Assembly: GCA_028715215.1 (NCBI GenBank)
Contig: JAQUSF010000008.1
Location: 1-55,199, forward strand
Direction: 5' to 3'
Source: Candidatus Zixiibacteriota bacterium
Lineage (GTDB): Bacteria > Zixibacteria > MSB-5A5 > GN15 > FEB-12
DNA length: 55,199 bases
This document shows positions 32,312 through 40,800 of this stretch, one piece after another. Below the pieces are notes generated by a model. It saw nothing but the letters and a program-made list of their open reading frames with translations, was not told the origin of the DNA and did not search any database. The stretch's first letter is position 1. Every line of letters starts with the position of its first letter. The position numbers and the translations under genes are program-made.

Positions 32312-34039
32312 TTATGCCGTGCGGGGTTTCACAAGACGTTTAAAAGCCAGTATAAGTACGCCGAAAGAGAGCACCAGCAAAATAATATCAGTAGTGGCAA
32401 GAAGGAAGTTTTGTTCCGGCAGGTAGTTTTTTACCAGGGAATAACTCAAAGAGCCAATTGTGGTTACCATCATCACCAGAGCCGGTATCAGGGTATACCA
32501 GTTCTTTTTTCCAGCGATATGCAGCCAGACGGTGATGGCGATTAATGTCAGCGCCGCCAGAAGCTGATTGGTGGAACCAAAAAGCGGCCAGATTAATTTA
32601 TAGCCGTTGGTTTTGGCCAGAAGAAACATCAATGCCACCGAAAGCCCGGAATTAAACCAGAATTTCTGCATAAATAGCGGCGGTCGGGCAAAGATGGTTC
32701 TCCAGAGCTCTTCAAACAGGTACCGGTTCAAACGTACAGCAGAATCCAGCGTGGTAATCAGAAAACCTTCCACGATCAAAATACCGATGACCGTTCCGAG
32801 AGACAGGGGTATCCCCAGCGCGTTATACAACAGGTGTCCCATGGCCAGGGCAAAAGCCAGAATAGGATTGCCGGCGCCGTTTTCGGGCCAGACGATATTC
32901 AGATAGTCGTGATAATTCAAAGAAGAGGCAATCGCCACCAGCACTAAAACAGCCAGCAGGCTTTCCAAAAGCATTCCGCCATAGCCGATTTTTTTTGCCT
33001 GGGGTTCCCTGGCGAGTTGCTTTGACGAGGTTCCGCCGGCCACCAGAGCATGAAATCCGGAAATAGCACCACAGGCAACCGTTATGAAAAGAAACGGCCA
33101 GACAGGTCCCATTTTGACCGCCCCGACCGATAGATTGGTCATCGGGTAGCTTACGGTCTGCCCCTGGACGCCACTTACCACCACCCCGACAAACATGGCG
33201 ACAAGACCGAAATACAATATCTGAACATTAACAAAGTCCCGGGGCTGCAGTATCAGCCAGACGGGCAATTGACAGGCAAAAAGGGCATATACGGAAATAA
33301 GCAGCATCCATACCACCGGAGAGAGCGTCACCGGATAATTGAAGCCGAAATATACGGAGAAAAAACAGATACCGGCGGCGATAACAAACGCCAGCCAGGT
33401 CTTGATATTTTTTTTAACGACCAGATAACCCAACAGCGGCGCCATCAGGGTAATGATAATAACCGACATTGAGGCGATTCCGCCGATTACACCATTAACC
33501 TGACCATCGACAATTTTAGTCCGTAAAAGGGTCTGGGTTTCATCAAGACCGAGTTTATCCAGAGGCCAAAGCGAAGTCAGAGAGATGGCGGTCAGCGAAA
33601 GAAAAGCTGAGGTCACCAGGATTATAAGAATGATGGTAAAGATAATAAACAGTAAAAAGCCGGATCGACCGAGCGCCTTACGAGCGATTTCCGCCATGGA
33701 GTTGCCTTTTTCTCTTATCGAGGCGAATAAAGCGGCGAAATCATGGACGGCGCCGAAAAAAATAGCGCCCAGGACTACCCATAACCAGGCCGGGCCAAGG
33801 CCGTATAAAATCCCAAGGGTGGGACCGATGATGGGTCCGGCTCCGGCAATAGTGGAGAAATGATGGGCGAATAACACCGAAAGCCGGGTCGGTACATAAT
33901 CCCGGCCGTCGTTAATTTCCACCGCCGGGGTGGGGCGGTCATGCCTTTCACCCAGATTACGGGCGATAAAACGGGCATAAAAGCGATAACCAAAGTAATA
34001 GCACAACAGCGCTATCACCAGGTAAATCAATACGTTCAT
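32312..34039 (-). CDS. cstA: Carbon starvation protein CstA (peptide/pyruvate transporter)
   Basis: A polytopic inner-membrane protein of about 575 residues with more than 15 membrane segments. CstA hallmarks are GPIIGPTLGILYGLGPAWLW, FFGAVHDFAAL and VAGGTSSKQLA. It is a transporter induced on carbon limitation and takes up peptides or pyruvate in other bacteria. I prefer ATG 34039 (MNVLIYLVI) to the TTG at 34063. It is the first gene of a minus-strand run that goes on with the GGDEF gene after 87 bp. It is divergent from the bactofilin-like gene at 34254. Confidence 0.92.
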   Translation of the reverse strand: MNVLIYLVIALLCYYFGYRFYARFIARNLGERHDRPTPAVEINDGRDYVPTRLSVLFAHHFSTIAGAGPIIGPTLGILYGLGPAWLWVVLGAIFFGAVHDFAALFASIREKGNSMAEIARKALGRSGFLLFIIFTIILIILVTSAFLSLTAISLTSLWPLDKLGLDETQTLLRTKIVDGQVNGVIGGIASMSVIIITLMAPLLGYLVVKKNIKTWLAFVIAAGICFFSVYFGFNYPVTLSPVVWMLLISVYALFACQLPVWLILQPRDFVNVQILYFGLVAMFVGVVVSGVQGQTVSYPMTNLSVGAVKMGPVWPFLFITVACGAISGFHALVAGGTSSKQLAREPQAKKIGYGGMLLESLLAVLVLVAIASSLNYHDYLNIVWPENGAGNPILAFALAMGHLLYNALGIPLSLGTVIGILIVEGFLITTLDSAVRLNRYLFEELWRTIFARPPLFMQKFWFNSGLSVALMFLLAKTNGYKLIWPLFGSTNQLLAALTLIAITVWLHIAGKKNWYTLIPALVMMVTTIGSLSYSLVKNYLPEQNFLLATTDIILLVLSFGVLILAFKRLVKPRTA

Positions 34040-34253
34040 GGCAACCAGATACCTGTCGGGCAACCTCTAATATTTTCCGATTAATAAAATAAAGAAATGA
34101 CGGTCGAGCAAGTTTATAATAAATGCCGACCTTGGTTAATTGTGTTTGACCGGCCGGGGCTTTTTGTTTTTATTATTGCAACTTTTCTAACCGTAATCGT
34201 ATATTTCTATCGAGTTTAATTTTTGACCGGTAAGTCTTTTTTTGGAATTATCG

Positions 34254-35540
34254 ATGCCACGAATAAGAAACATATCGTTATTGGCAACGGCAATCATCCT
34301 GATTGCTTGCGGCAGTGTTTTATTTAACACCGCTTACGGGGCGGTTTTTAAATCCGGCAAAGATATTGAAATTTCCAAACTACACCAGCTTGACAATGAC
34401 TTTTACGTGTACGGTGATAATCTGCTGATCGATGGTACCATCAAGGGTGACCTGCTGGCTTTCGTCAATAAAGCGACTATTCGCGGTAACCTTGAGAGTT
34501 CAGCCAATATCGGCACCACCGAATTAGTCCACCAGGGCGTCATAAATGGCACTTTGCGGGTTTTTGCTCAGCGAGCGGAAATATACGGTCATGTAAGCCG
34601 CTCGGTTCTGATTTTCGGTCAAATTGTCAAACTGTACCAGGGATCAATGGTTTTGAAGGATGTGGACCTCTATGCGTCTGAGGTCAATCTGGAAGGTACG
34701 GTCAGCGGCAATGCCAGAATCTATGCCGATACGCTTTATTTTTCAGGTATCATCGAGGGCAACCTGGATATCGACGCCGACCGGATAACCATTGCTCCGC
34801 CCGCCGTAATCAAGGGCAATTTAACCTATAGTTCGAAAAATGAAGTTGTTATAGAATCTCCCGCCGGTGTGACCATTGTCGGTACGACCACCTGGAATTT
34901 GCCCGAAGAAGAAAAAAAAGCAAAGTCGGATATAAATCTCACCAGTATCTTAATCCGCCTTTCCTGTATGCTGGCGACCTTCTTCTTTGCTATTTTAATC
35001 TTTAAGATATTCCGGCCCTACGCCGTGGAATCCTTTAACCAGCTGAAGAACAGTTTCGGGGCTTCCTTCGCCGCCGGTGTTGTCGGCCTGTTGATAATTA
35101 TTTTCTGTTTTTTGATACTCTTGGTTTCGGTAGGCCTCTTTTTGGCCGGGATTATTCTTATCTCCAGTGATTATTTTTTCCCCGGCTCGTTACTGCTGGT
35201 TATTTTCACCCTTCTTATTCCCATCACCAGTTTCGCCAGTGTCTCCGGCGGAGTAATATTCTATTCCGGTAAAATCATTGTGGCCGCCCTGATTGGCCAT
35301 TTCATAATAGGCCGGCTTCGCTCCCGGCATAAAATTCTCAGCAGTACTTCGCTTTTTCTGGGTTTGGTGATATTGTTGATTTTATTTTCAATACCTTATC
35401 TCGGTTTGTACTTCTATTTACTGGCAGGTATCACCGGTTCGGGAGCTATCTTTCTGGGAATAAAAAAATGTAACCGGCAGAAGAATTCAGAAGCTTCGAT
35501 AAAGACTTTAGAAAAACCGCCTGACCCCGTTTCTCAATAA
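34254..35540 (+). CDS. Bactofilin-like polymer-forming membrane protein
   Basis: The product is about 428 residues from ATG 34254, with GGA seven bases upstream; an in-frame TTG at 34242 is the alternative. An N-terminal hydrophobic export segment is followed by beta-helix repeats (about 35-215) of the bactofilin kind, such as LLIDGTIKGDLLAFV and VNLEGTVSGNARIYAD. Five or so membrane segments follow (about 230-400). This is a two-part protein: an extracytoplasmic beta-helix joined to a membrane domain. It differs from the soluble bactofilin at 15450. It overlaps the gamma-glutamyltransferase gene tail to tail by seven bases. Function unknown; a shape or surface scaffold is plausible. Confidence 0.8.
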   Translation: MPRIRNISLLATAIILIACGSVLFNTAYGAVFKSGKDIEISKLHQLDNDFYVYGDNLLIDGTIKGDLLAFVNKATIRGNLESSANIGTTELVHQGVINGTLRVFAQRAEIYGHVSRSVLIFGQIVKLYQGSMVLKDVDLYASEVNLEGTVSGNARIYADTLYFSGIIEGNLDIDADRITIAPPAVIKGNLTYSSKNEVVIESPAGVTIVGTTTWNLPEEEKKAKSDINLTSILIRLSCMLATFFFAILIFKIFRPYAVESFNQLKNSFGASFAAGVVGLLIIIFCFLILLVSVGLFLAGIILISSDYFFPGSLLLVIFTLLIPITSFASVSGGVIFYSGKIIVAALIGHFIIGRLRSRHKILSSTSLFLGLVILLILFSIPYLGLYFYLLAGITGSGAIFLGIKKCNRQKNSEASIKTLEKPPDPVSQ

Positions 35541-37231
35541 CCGCCCGAACAGCCCTGTCGTCTCGGGTCGGAAGCCGCGTTCATCAACCCCAGCGGGTCG
35601 ATATAAATCAGCTCCACATCGCCATCGGGTGCCTCTTCTTCGATATTATGTCCGTACCGGATTAAGGTCTGTTTGACTTTCATTGAGTAGCCGTTCTTTT
35701 CAAGAGTAATTTTATCCGGTAGCCATTGATGATGGACCCTTGGCTGGTTAACGGCTTCAACCGGATTTAATCCGAACCTGGTCATATTGAGAATTACCTG
35801 GGCGACCGTGGTAATTATCTTGGAGCCGCCCCGGGAACCGAGAATAAGAAAAGGTTTTTGATTTTTCAAAACCAGCGTGGGCGCCATGGAGGACAGCATT
35901 CGTTTGCCTGGTTCCACCTTGTTGGCCTCGGCTCCAACCAGGCCATAGGTGTTGGGATAACCCGGTTTCAGGGCGAAATCATCCATCTGGTTATTGAGAA
36001 GAAAACCGGCGCCGCGTACGACCAGTTTGCTGCCGAAATTAGTATTCAGGGTGTAAGTTAAAGCGACCATGTTACCCTCGCGGTCACACACTGAAAAATG
36101 CGTGGTCTGGTTTGATTCGTGGGAGTACGGAAGGCCGGGTCCGACAAGCTGGGAGTTGGAGGCGTGCCCCATGGTAATGGTTTCGCGCCTTTTGTCCAGA
36201 TAGGCTTCGTCCAGAAGCCGGGAGGGGATTTGATAAAAAGCCGGGTCGCCCAGGTATTGCGAGCGGTCGGCAAAAGCACGCCGAGCCGCTTCGCAGAAAA
36301 GGTGTATATAATCGGGAGAATCCACAGTCAGGAAACTGAAATCATGCGGCTCCACTATTTTTAAAATCTGGCCGAGGGCAATCCCGCCGGAGCTGGGTGG
36401 TGGCATGCTGTATATATCCAGGGAATCAAAACGGAAGTGAAGCGGTTCGCGCCAGACCGGTTTATAAGCCGCCAGATCTTCTTTGGTTATCAGGCCGCCA
36501 TGTATTTTCATGCAGGAGTCGATTTTATCGGCAATGAGGCCCTCATAAAAACCTGCCGGACCCTCCGCCGCCACGATATACAAAGTCGAAGCCAGGTCCT
36601 TCAAAACGAGGCGTTCGCCGGCTTTCAGGGGTTCTCCCCGGGGGCAGAAAATATCCGAAGTTTCCGGAAAGCCGCTTAACTGGTCTTTGTTTTCATATAA
36701 TTTACCGGCCAGGTAAGCGTCGACAATAAAGCCGGTATCAGCCAGGTCGGCGGCGGCTCGAACCAGCTCCTCCCAGGCCAGACGTCCCCGCTTTTGCCAT
36801 AATTCATAGAGCCCGGCCACGGTGCCGGGAACGCCGACCGCCCTGGCGCCGTAGGTGGACAGGTTCTCGATAACTTCCCCGGCGCTGTCAAGATATATTT
36901 TCTCGGTGGCCGCCGAAGGAGCGACCTCCCTGAAATCAAGAGCCTTTATCAAACCGGAGTTGCCCTCGCGGATTACGGCAAAGCCGCCGCCGCCGACATT
37001 GCCGGCCTCGGGATAAACGACCGCCATTACAAAACCCACCGCCACCGCAACATCGAAAGCATTGCCGCCCTGGGCAAAGATATTACGGCCGATTTCCGTG
37101 GCCGGCGGGGTACCTGTCGCCAGAGCGCCTTTTTCATAATACTGGGTAACTTTGAAGACGCCGCAGCCGTATACAAGCGCCGTCAAAATAATAAAAATAA
37201 TTACTCGGCGAAGGTTTCCGGGGATAAACAT
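35534..37231 (-). CDS. ggt: Gamma-glutamyltransferase (glutathione hydrolase)
   Basis: The 565-residue Ntn hydrolase cleaves gamma-glutamyl bonds, for example in glutathione, outside the cytoplasm. The N-terminus has an export segment with VYGC, likely a lipoprotein site at Cys23. The autoprocessing Thr is T376 in QTTHFSVCD, and NTNFGSK and SSMAPTLVL lie in the small subunit. Length and all core motifs are normal. It lies 24 bases after the GH35-like gene in one transcript. At its 3' end it meets the plus-strand bactofilin-like gene. Confidence 0.95.
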   Translation of the reverse strand: MFIPGNLRRVIIFIILTALVYGCGVFKVTQYYEKGALATGTPPATEIGRNIFAQGGNAFDVAVAVGFVMAVVYPEAGNVGGGGFAVIREGNSGLIKALDFREVAPSAATEKIYLDSAGEVIENLSTYGARAVGVPGTVAGLYELWQKRGRLAWEELVRAAADLADTGFIVDAYLAGKLYENKDQLSGFPETSDIFCPRGEPLKAGERLVLKDLASTLYIVAAEGPAGFYEGLIADKIDSCMKIHGGLITKEDLAAYKPVWREPLHFRFDSLDIYSMPPPSSGGIALGQILKIVEPHDFSFLTVDSPDYIHLFCEAARRAFADRSQYLGDPAFYQIPSRLLDEAYLDKRRETITMGHASNSQLVGPGLPYSHESNQTTHFSVCDREGNMVALTYTLNTNFGSKLVVRGAGFLLNNQMDDFALKPGYPNTYGLVGAEANKVEPGKRMLSSMAPTLVLKNQKPFLILGSRGGSKIITTVAQVILNMTRFGLNPVEAVNQPRVHHQWLPDKITLEKNGYSMKVKQTLIRYGHNIEEEAPDGDVELIYIDPLGLMNAASDPRRQGCSGGY

Positions 37232-37255
37232 ATTCGTTAATTATAAAAAAACAGG

Positions 37256-39439
37256 TTACCGTTTTTCGACCAGGAATATCAGGCCGTCGGGATAGTTAAC
37301 ATGCAACGGAAGCCCATCCCGCAGTTCCAGCGACGTGGTTTTAATCACTTCGCGGTTTTCTTCGGGGCTTAAAATATTGGTCAATTTTATCCGAGCCGCC
37401 GTTAAACCCCGTTTTTTCAAGTCCGCCCTGATGATGATTTCCTTCCGACCGGGCTCGAAACCGTCGGAAAGTTCCCCTGGCGGTGGCACGACCACGAATA
37501 ACAAACTCTTTTTGTCACTGGCGTGATAGGAAATATCCACCGACGGGTCGCTGCAATAGAGGAACGATGAAATACCCTCGCCCTCGAGAATTGATTCGAT
37601 AAAGGCGAGTTTGTGATGGTTGCCGCCGGATGCCAGGTCAAAGGAGAACAGGTAAAAATTGCCTTTGTAACGGGAGGAACACACCCCCACCAGTTTGGTG
37701 CCGCAGTGAGCCAGTTTTTTGACCTTGCCGTCATCGGTAGTGCGGATAGACCCGTAAAGATAAGCCGGAAACGAACCCGTTTTATGCGTGATACTGCCAA
37801 TGTTGTAATCTACCGTGGTTTTAATGCGGAAGTGGTTGGCCAGGACCTGGCACTCTTTGAACTCCTCGTCGTAACGGGGCATAACCCCGCACAGAATCAG
37901 GTGCACGCCCGCCTTGCTCAATTCGACCAGGGCCTCCTGTTCGCGCACCGCCATAATTTCGGTGGTCGGAAGGAAAATTATTTTGTAATTTTTCATGCTT
38001 TCGAAGTCCCTGTTTTCCCTGATGCCGTAATGGAGTTTCAGCCGCATGAAGTCCCGGCACACGCCCGCCACCGACTCGTCCAGTAAGCGCCTGATGTATT
38101 CGAAGCCCTTTTTGGCCGAGGTATAGCGCAGCCAGTTATACAGCCGGTTGCCCATCACGGCGATTTCGGGATTGAAATCCATTTCCTCGAAACCGATGGT
38201 GGAGATGGTTTGATTAAAGCGTTTGGCCACTTCGTAGCCGTCGGATACCGTACCGTCGTTATGCAACGGAGCACCGTACCAGTGGTCCCGGTCCACGAAC
38301 ATATAGTGATTGAGACCCTTGTAACCCGAGGAAAGACCGGCGGCGAAATAGAAATGGCGATGATTATTTTGTATTGGTGACATCTCAACCTCGCGTTTGG
38401 GGTCAGACGCCGCCCTGCCGGAAGTAAACGAGGTGGCGAAGGCAAAACCATACTCTGCCTTTAAAAAACGGGCTTTGTTGACCAGGTCGAAATAACTGCC
38501 TTCGGGAAATACATTACTGCCCAGAAAGGGCGAACGGTCTTCCGGGACGAGGTTGAAGGCCGGCAATAAATCGTTGGGACGAAAATACAGAGAACGGAAA
38601 AACAGCGGCTCAACCGTGTAGGATTTGAAAATATCCTCGATTATTTCAAGATAAGCGTTTAACATGTATTCCCGGAATTTAAACCAGTCCACCACTTTGG
38701 GATACTGGTCAAGGGTCAACTCGGTAAATTTCCGGGGCGGTTCAACAGCAGTAAAATCATTGTTTTTTTCTTTATAGCGGCCGTTGAGCTTCTTGATGTC
38801 TTTATACAGATTTTCCAGAAACTGGGGATAATATTGACTGAGCACCTCGGGATTATAATCGGCTTTATCGGGTTCCAGAAGACGACCGAAAGAGGTCTCA
38901 TAATCCAGCTCGACCATGAACACCGGTCCCCGGGGATGGATATAATTCTTGGTGATATCAATAAAAGCCTTAAAATAATTTTTCAGGTGAAATTGAAAGT
39001 TGCGGTGCAGGTAGCTGGGTAAATAACCGCCTTCCACGTCACAGGTATTCGGCAGTTTTATTTCCATGCCGTTGGCGTCGCGGGCAAAGATTTTAATATC
39101 ACTGAAAAGAAATTTAGGCAGACCGCCGTAAGGGATTTCACCGGCCACCCAGGGTCCGGGGCGCAAAATTACCTTAAAACCGAATTCCCGGGCCAGCTCC
39201 AGAAAAACCACCAGGTCTTTTTTGGGGTCGGAAAAGCCACTGAAATCTATGTACTTACCGTTATCCTGATGGATATTCCAGGGGACGGAGGTGGATATTA
39301 TCCGGAAACCGGCGCGTTTAATACGTTCAAAACAAATTGACCAGTAGCGTTTATCAATTCTGAAATAATGAAGTTCCGCCACAAAGGGCTGATAAGTTTC
39401 TTTTCCAATAGAAAATCTATTGCCTATGACACCTAACAT
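37256..39439 (-). CDS. GH35-like glycoside hydrolase with altered active-site motifs
   Basis: The 727-residue protein has a GH35 beta-galactosidase N-terminal barrel: ELHYFRIDKRYW, KRAGFRIISTSVPWNIH, and ILRPGPWVAGEIPYGGLP (about 91-108). At the acid/base site the family's E-N-E-Y is E-L-D-Y here (residues 177-180), and where a nucleophile Glu is expected, F-A-T-S-F-T-S-G (334-341) has no Glu. It has no signal peptide and ends with a beta-sandwich region. It may be a divergent hydrolase using other residues or a sugar-binding relative. It heads a transcript with ggt, from a good promoter at 39497-39525. Confidence 0.7.
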   Translation of the reverse strand: MLGVIGNRFSIGKETYQPFVAELHYFRIDKRYWSICFERIKRAGFRIISTSVPWNIHQDNGKYIDFSGFSDPKKDLVVFLELAREFGFKVILRPGPWVAGEIPYGGLPKFLFSDIKIFARDANGMEIKLPNTCDVEGGYLPSYLHRNFQFHLKNYFKAFIDITKNYIHPRGPVFMVELDYETSFGRLLEPDKADYNPEVLSQYYPQFLENLYKDIKKLNGRYKEKNNDFTAVEPPRKFTELTLDQYPKVVDWFKFREYMLNAYLEIIEDIFKSYTVEPLFFRSLYFRPNDLLPAFNLVPEDRSPFLGSNVFPEGSYFDLVNKARFLKAEYGFAFATSFTSGRAASDPKREVEMSPIQNNHRHFYFAAGLSSGYKGLNHYMFVDRDHWYGAPLHNDGTVSDGYEVAKRFNQTISTIGFEEMDFNPEIAVMGNRLYNWLRYTSAKKGFEYIRRLLDESVAGVCRDFMRLKLHYGIRENRDFESMKNYKIIFLPTTEIMAVREQEALVELSKAGVHLILCGVMPRYDEEFKECQVLANHFRIKTTVDYNIGSITHKTGSFPAYLYGSIRTTDDGKVKKLAHCGTKLVGVCSSRYKGNFYLFSFDLASGGNHHKLAFIESILEGEGISSFLYCSDPSVDISYHASDKKSLLFVVVPPPGELSDGFEPGRKEIIIRADLKKRGLTAARIKLTNILSPEENREVIKTTSLELRDGLPLHVNYPDGLIFLVEKR

Positions 39440-39496
39440 ATAAGACCTTATATATCAATAACTTAGTTATTAGCAAGCGATAATGAAAAACATCGT

Positions 39497-39525
39497 ATAA
39501 TAGTCAAGAAAACTCATCTTGTCAA
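39497..39525 (-). promoter_or_regulatory. Promoter of the GH35-like gene
   Basis: On the minus strand, TTGACA (39525-39520), 17 bases, then TATTAT (39502-39497), about 60 bases ahead of the start codon at 39439. Confidence 0.65.
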
Positions 39526-39562
39526 TAATAATCTTACAACTCATTGTACGGCAATGAATTGG

Positions 39563-39591
39563 TTGACGAAAAAGGCAAATTGGGATATAAT
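39563..39591 (+). promoter_or_regulatory. Near-consensus promoter pointing into a terminator
   Basis: TTGACG (39563-39568), 17 bases, TATAAT (39586-39591) on the plus strand. Its start point would be inside the terminator hairpin at 39593-39622, and only genes on the other strand lie beyond. It may be fortuitous or drive a short antisense RNA. Confidence 0.4.
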
Positions 39592-39592
39592 T

Positions 39593-39622
39593 AAAAAAAC
39601 CCCCAATATTTTGGGGGTTTTT
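39593..39622. terminator. Terminator after the T9SS-sorted protein gene
   Basis: AACCCCCAA and TTGGGGGTT form a G/C-rich stem with A- and T-runs on both sides, working in both directions. It lies 28 bases past the stop of the gene ending at 39650. Confidence 0.85.
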
Positions 39623-39649
39623 ATCAAGACTGTAAGCTTCAGTCAATGG

Positions 39650-40546
39650 TTACTTCAGAAGAATCATCTTCTTGGTATCAACAAAGTCTTTGGTTTCCAG
39701 CTTGTAGAAATAGATACCTGAGGCATACTGGCTGGCGTTCCATTCGATAGTCTGCCTGCCTCTTTCGCCATATTCTTTGAATTCTTCTACTTTCTGTCCC
39801 AGGACATTATAAATAGTCAGGGTATAATCAGTGTTCCTGGCCAGGTCGAAAAGAATGGTTGTCATCGGGTTAAAGGGATTGGGATAATTCTGCATCAGGG
39901 AATAGGAAACCGGTAAAACGCCCTCATTGCCCTGAACATCGGAAGGGTCTCTGACAATCAGGGGTGATACACCACCGGCTTGATTACCAAGAACCACTAT
40001 TGGAGCATAATCGCCATTAGTTGGGTCGGCAAATTTCAGGTTAACCCCAGAATACCAGATGAAAGTGTCCAGATAGATGTAATCGGAGCCGGTCCAGCTG
40101 TCAATGGTAAAGTAATAAGTAGCCAGCAGTTGCCGTGATTGTGAAATCGGGAGAAAAGCTGTACCAAAGACGTTTATACCGAAAAACATAAAACGATTAT
40201 CAATATTAGCTTGAGCATAGTTATTTGCATTAACTAAAATTACCGAACCAAAAGTTGCTAAAGCTGTAGCAGATCCCCTGGCGGAATCAATGGTAATATC
40301 TTTGGCACCGGAATAGGGACTGCCGGTTAAAGTATCCTGCCATGCGAAACCTGAAGAATGCCCCAGAACCGTGGTATTCGAATCAATCCAGTAATAGAGT
40401 TCGACTTTAAATGATGTATGGTCACCAGCGGCATCGGGACGTGAACATACTAAAATTAATGAATCGGGAGAACCTTTATCGATACCGAAAACAGGAACAG
40501 AGACAGCCAACAACAGGATAAAAACTAATAGTAATTTAACTTTCAT
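39650..40546 (-). CDS. Secreted protein with T9SS-type C-terminal sorting domain
   Basis: The 298-residue protein has a signal peptide (1-20) and a central beta-sandwich-like region (about 25-190), with LLATYYFTIDSWTGSDYIYLD resembling cohesin-like domains in its neighbours. A C-terminal Por/T9SS-type domain begins YSLMQNYPNPFNPMTTILFD, with LTIYNVLGQKVEEF and the final KKMILLK. Such domains send cargo through the type IX system or resemble FlgD-like Ig modules. ATG 40546 has GGAGGTAAGG upstream. It is a single gene with its own promoter (40696-40724) and terminator. It has no dockerin, unlike the neighbours. Confidence 0.82.
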   Translation of the reverse strand: MKVKLLLVFILLLAVSVPVFGIDKGSPDSLILVCSRPDAAGDHTSFKVELYYWIDSNTTVLGHSSGFAWQDTLTGSPYSGAKDITIDSARGSATALATFGSVILVNANNYAQANIDNRFMFFGINVFGTAFLPISQSRQLLATYYFTIDSWTGSDYIYLDTFIWYSGVNLKFADPTNGDYAPIVVLGNQAGGVSPLIVRDPSDVQGNEGVLPVSYSLMQNYPNPFNPMTTILFDLARNTDYTLTIYNVLGQKVEEFKEYGERGRQTIEWNASQYASGIYFYKLETKDFVDTKKMILLK

Positions 40547-40695
40547 TCCTTACCTCCATATAAAAAATTTACTTTATCAAAGACAAATTAACTCATTAAG
40601 TTATTCCGTTAACAAATAAATATAAATAATACCTCCTATTTTTTAAAAGAAATATATCTGATAAAATTATATAATTTTCATCTTTATACATTTAC

Positions 40696-40724
40696 AGAAT
40701 AATTCAATATAATTTGTTAGTCAA
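40696..40724 (-). promoter_or_regulatory. Promoter of the T9SS-sorted protein gene
   Basis: On the minus strand, TTGACT (40724-40719), 17 bases, TATTCT (40701-40696). It implies an mRNA leader of about 140 nt. The leader contains an extra TAGGAGGT (40631-40638), about 90 nt ahead of the start codon. Confidence 0.5.
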
Positions 40725-40744
40725 TAAAAAAACTTGGCTGGTAT

Positions 40745-40774
40745 AAAAAAAAGGCGGAAAATAAATCCGCCTTT
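40745..40774 (-). terminator. Terminator of the subtilase gene
   Basis: AAAGGCGGA and TCCGCCTTT with an AAATAAA-type loop, followed on the minus strand by a run of eight Ts. It lies 27 bases past the subtilase stop. Confidence 0.85.
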
Positions 40775-40800
40775 GTAAATCCTTAAATTATCTGGTCCTA

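Noticed and set aside
34146-34174. Promoter TTGACC-17-TTTATT for the bactofilin-like gene
   Set aside because: The -10 match is poor; not enough to list as a feature.
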